From Spirochaetaceae bacterium (GTDB lineage: Bacteria; Spirochaetota; Spirochaetia; Treponematales; Breznakiellaceae), in contig JAIRZA010000075.1 of NCBI GenBank assembly GCA_031267475.1, positions 1-6,758 of the forward strand: a stretch of 6,758 nt of DNA, read 5' to 3'. Positions 5,495 through 6,758 of this stretch are shown here, piece by piece; the stretch's first letter is position 1; each line of letters opens with the position of its first letter. The notes below the pieces were generated by a model that worked only from the letters and a program-made list of their open reading frames with translations, was not told the origin of the DNA and searched no databases. Made by a program: the position numbers and the translations under genes.

Positions 5495-6342
5495 GGCTCT
5501 TTGCTCGTTTGTTGTTTAGCCAGCGTAAGACCGGACGAAAAAGTGATAGTCGCGCCGCCGTTTGTTATGGTAAAAGTTTGTTCGCTCGCCGACGGAAATG
5601 TTTTCCAGAGCAATGCGCCGTCTGTTGAAGAAAATTCCGTTTCGCCGAGGTTTACGGTAACAAACTTATCGCCGCGAGCCAGATAGCCGAATTTTTCGCC
5701 GCCCGCGGTATAAATTCCATTGTCCGTGAATTCGTAAACCACAGCGCTGGGATCTTCACCCGCCGTCCACGTCCCTAAAAACGGAGTATAGGGCGGCGAT
5801 GTCGCCGCGGCGCCCGCCTCCGGGCTGGAGTCTGTGGAGTTGCGCGAATATATATCGTAAGTGATGATAGCGCCGTCCGCCACTCCCCGCTTGAACATGA
5901 CAATTTCGCCGCTGTTTCCGGCGGGATGCAGCGTCCACGCTTCGAGCCGCTCGCCTGAGCTCATTTCCTGACCATACATCAACAGAAAGTTGCGGTAAAT
6001 AAAATAGCTAAACTGGTCGTCAAAAAGCAGTTCGCAATGGTGTGTGGAGGATACCGTGCCATTTTTTTTGTAAAAATAAGTAAAACCGCCGCCGCTGCCG
6101 GGCAGCCATTCATAACCCAAAAGCGGGTTGTCCGCATACGTCGCCGTGTCCTCCGCCGCTTCTTTTTTATTGATTGCGTTGAGGTTTATATCGTACTCAT
6201 CCGGGTTGGGGGGAACAGTTTCCTCCTCCCACCATGCGGAGTTTTCCTCTTTTTCGCTCTCGCTTTTTTCCTGCGCTAGTTCCAGCGAACAGGATAAAAG
6301 GGCGCAAACAAACAGAAGATAAAAAATAGTATGCCGCGTCAT
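5491..6342 (-). CDS. Lipoprotein C, diverged GxW-repeat relative
   Basis: This 283-residue protein begins with a signal peptide and lipobox LLSC (Cys18), then a strongly acidic, low-complexity linker (about 20-70, many Glu) that would hold the domain away from the membrane. Repeat 1 starts NPLLGYEW (72-79) and has YKKNGTVSSTHH (91-102), resembling the second repeat of B (YRADGTAKTLHH). Repeat 2 starts PFLGTW (187-192) and has FGYLARGDKFV (218-228), comparable to AYLTRGN in A and B. C thus appears built from two second-type repeats and lacks the DGTGG block. The start is supported by AAGGAG five bases ahead (6348-6353). It is first in the four-gene cluster. Function unknown; a ligand-binding or surface role is inferred. 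Confidence 0.8.
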   Translation of the reverse strand: MTRHTIFYLLFVCALLSCSLELAQEKSESEKEENSAWWEEETVPPNPDEYDINLNAINKKEAAEDTATYADNPLLGYEWLPGSGGGFTYFYKKNGTVSSTHHCELLFDDQFSYFIYRNFLLMYGQEMSSGERLEAWTLHPAGNSGEIVMFKRGVADGAIITYDIYSRNSTDSSPEAGAAATSPPYTPFLGTWTAGEDPSAVVYEFTDNGIYTAGGEKFGYLARGDKFVTVNLGETEFSSTDGALLWKTFPSASEQTFTITNGGATITFSSGLTLAKQQTSKEP

Positions 6343-6375
6343 TAAGACTCCTTCATTTTTGTATAAAATAAGGCA

Positions 6376-6406
6376 GGCTCATTTTCCGTTTTGCGGAAAA
6401 TGAGCC
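6376..6406 (-). terminator. 13-bp perfect hairpin between the 104-aa gene and the lipoprotein cluster
   Basis: Bases 6376-6388 and 6394-6406 are perfect reverse complements around a 5-base loop. On the minus strand the hairpin is followed by tgccttattttatac, which is T-rich but not a clean T run, so it fits a terminator or a partial attenuator for the 104-residue gene. On the plus strand ggttttt follows 12 bases later, but no plus-strand gene is nearby. No convincing promoter for gene C is visible in the roughly 30 bases between hairpin and ribosome site, so the cluster may rely on read-through. Confidence 0.6.
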
Positions 6407-6421
6407 GCCCGCGAACGGTTT

Positions 6422-6736
6422 TTAACCCGCCGCCGTTGCGAAACGCCGCCGGCCGGCGAGCCGGCTTCCGGCCAGCATTAGGGCGGCGGCGCATAGAAGC
6501 GCCGCTCCCGCTCCGGCAAAGCCGCCCGCCGTTCCCGCCGGGAAGCGCGGCAGAAGCGCCGCCTGCTCTTGTTGCAAGGCTGTAACGCAGCTTTCGTGGA
6601 ACGGACAGCCGGGGATGTTAGGAAGCTCCCCCGCCACCGCCGCGATTGCCTGCGCCCGCGCCGCGTGGTTTACGGCGAAAAAAACGCCGGTTCCCATAAG
6701 CAGACACGGTATAATGACCAAAAGCGGTTTTTTCAT
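6422..6736 (-). CDS. Small exported/membrane protein with IPGCPxHESC motif (104 aa)
   Basis: This protein is of unknown function. It has a basic-start hydrophobic N-terminus (about 4-23) acting as signal peptide or anchor, possibly cut after the ARA near residue 28. The motif IPGCPFHESCVTALQQE (41-57) follows, then a short Pro/Gly/Ala linker. A second hydrophobic segment (about 73-91) and a basic end (RLAGRRR, 92-98) complete it. The motif matches one in the barrel protein nearly exactly; the rest does not. The layout of exported motif plus C-terminal hydrophobic helix plus Arg cluster would leave the cysteine motif outside the cytoplasm, tethered by its tail. The start at 6736 has a G8 run five to twelve bases ahead as its ribosome site. 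The very high G+C and Ala content of the C-terminus makes the frame slightly less certain, but the shared motif argues it is real. Confidence 0.7.
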   Translation of the reverse strand: MKKPLLVIIPCLLMGTGVFFAVNHAARAQAIAAVAGELPNIPGCPFHESCVTALQQEQAALLPRFPAGTAGGFAGAGAALLCAAALMLAGSRLAGRRRFATAAG

Positions 6737-6740
6737 TGCG

Positions 6741-6748
6741 CCCCCCCC
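6741..6748 (-). promoter_or_regulatory. G8 homopolymer serving as ribosome binding site
   Basis: On the minus strand eight consecutive G residues lie four bases before the ATG at 6736. They can pair with the pyrimidine-rich end of 16S rRNA. Such a run is prone to slippage, which would change spacing and translation. A TAA (6758-6756, minus strand) just upstream might end a preceding gene outside the window. Confidence 0.5.
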
Positions 6749-6758
6749 AGCTCGCTTA

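Overview
The window looks like part of a spirochaete chromosome, most plausibly a host-associated Treponema. This rests on the mix of genes rather than on a marker: two predicted lipoproteins with short lipoboxes, an exported protein that looks like an outer-membrane beta-barrel, a membrane-anchored PASTA protein with no kinase domain, and remnants of an IS3-family transposase and a GxxExxY-family gene. No rRNA, tRNA or CRISPR array is visible. Two base compositions meet here: about bases 1-1960 are clearly AT-rich (a sampled line is near one third G+C), while from about 2000 onward the DNA is close to half G+C or above. Region 1 (1-1963) is an accessory island. A promoter with a perfect TTGACA box drives a two-gene unit: a cytoplasmic ClpP-fold serine protease of the SDH_sah (serine dehydrogenase proteinase, formerly DUF114) family, and a translationally coupled 64-residue protein of unknown function. 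Directly after the small gene's stop codon lies the end of a decayed IS3-family element, then a truncated GxxExxY gene. Two different repeats, spaced similarly, occur once on each side of the protease unit. The unit therefore sits between two copies of an intergenic repeat pair, which suggests a mobile or excisable cassette. Region 2 (1964-2968, plus strand) is a single gene for a membrane-anchored protein with three extracytoplasmic PASTA repeats. It runs convergently into region 3, with 24 bases between the two stop codons. Region 3 (2993-6736, minus strand) encodes an envelope gene set. Read in transcription order it holds a 104-residue membrane protein, a strong 13-bp hairpin, then four tightly packed genes (4-base overlap, 20-base gap, 13-base gap): lipoprotein C, lipoprotein B, a putative outer-membrane barrel, and exported protein A. 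A and B are clear paralogues, each with two lipocalin-like 'GxW' repeats; C is a distant relative. The 104-residue protein and the barrel protein are otherwise unrelated but share a near-identical mature N-terminal motif, IPGCPxHESCVxALxQE, with two cysteines around a histidine. All of region 3 appears to work at the cell envelope. The shared cysteine motif and the paired GxW lipoproteins around a barrel are the best candidates for something undescribed. None of these envelope proteins can be given a function from sequence alone.
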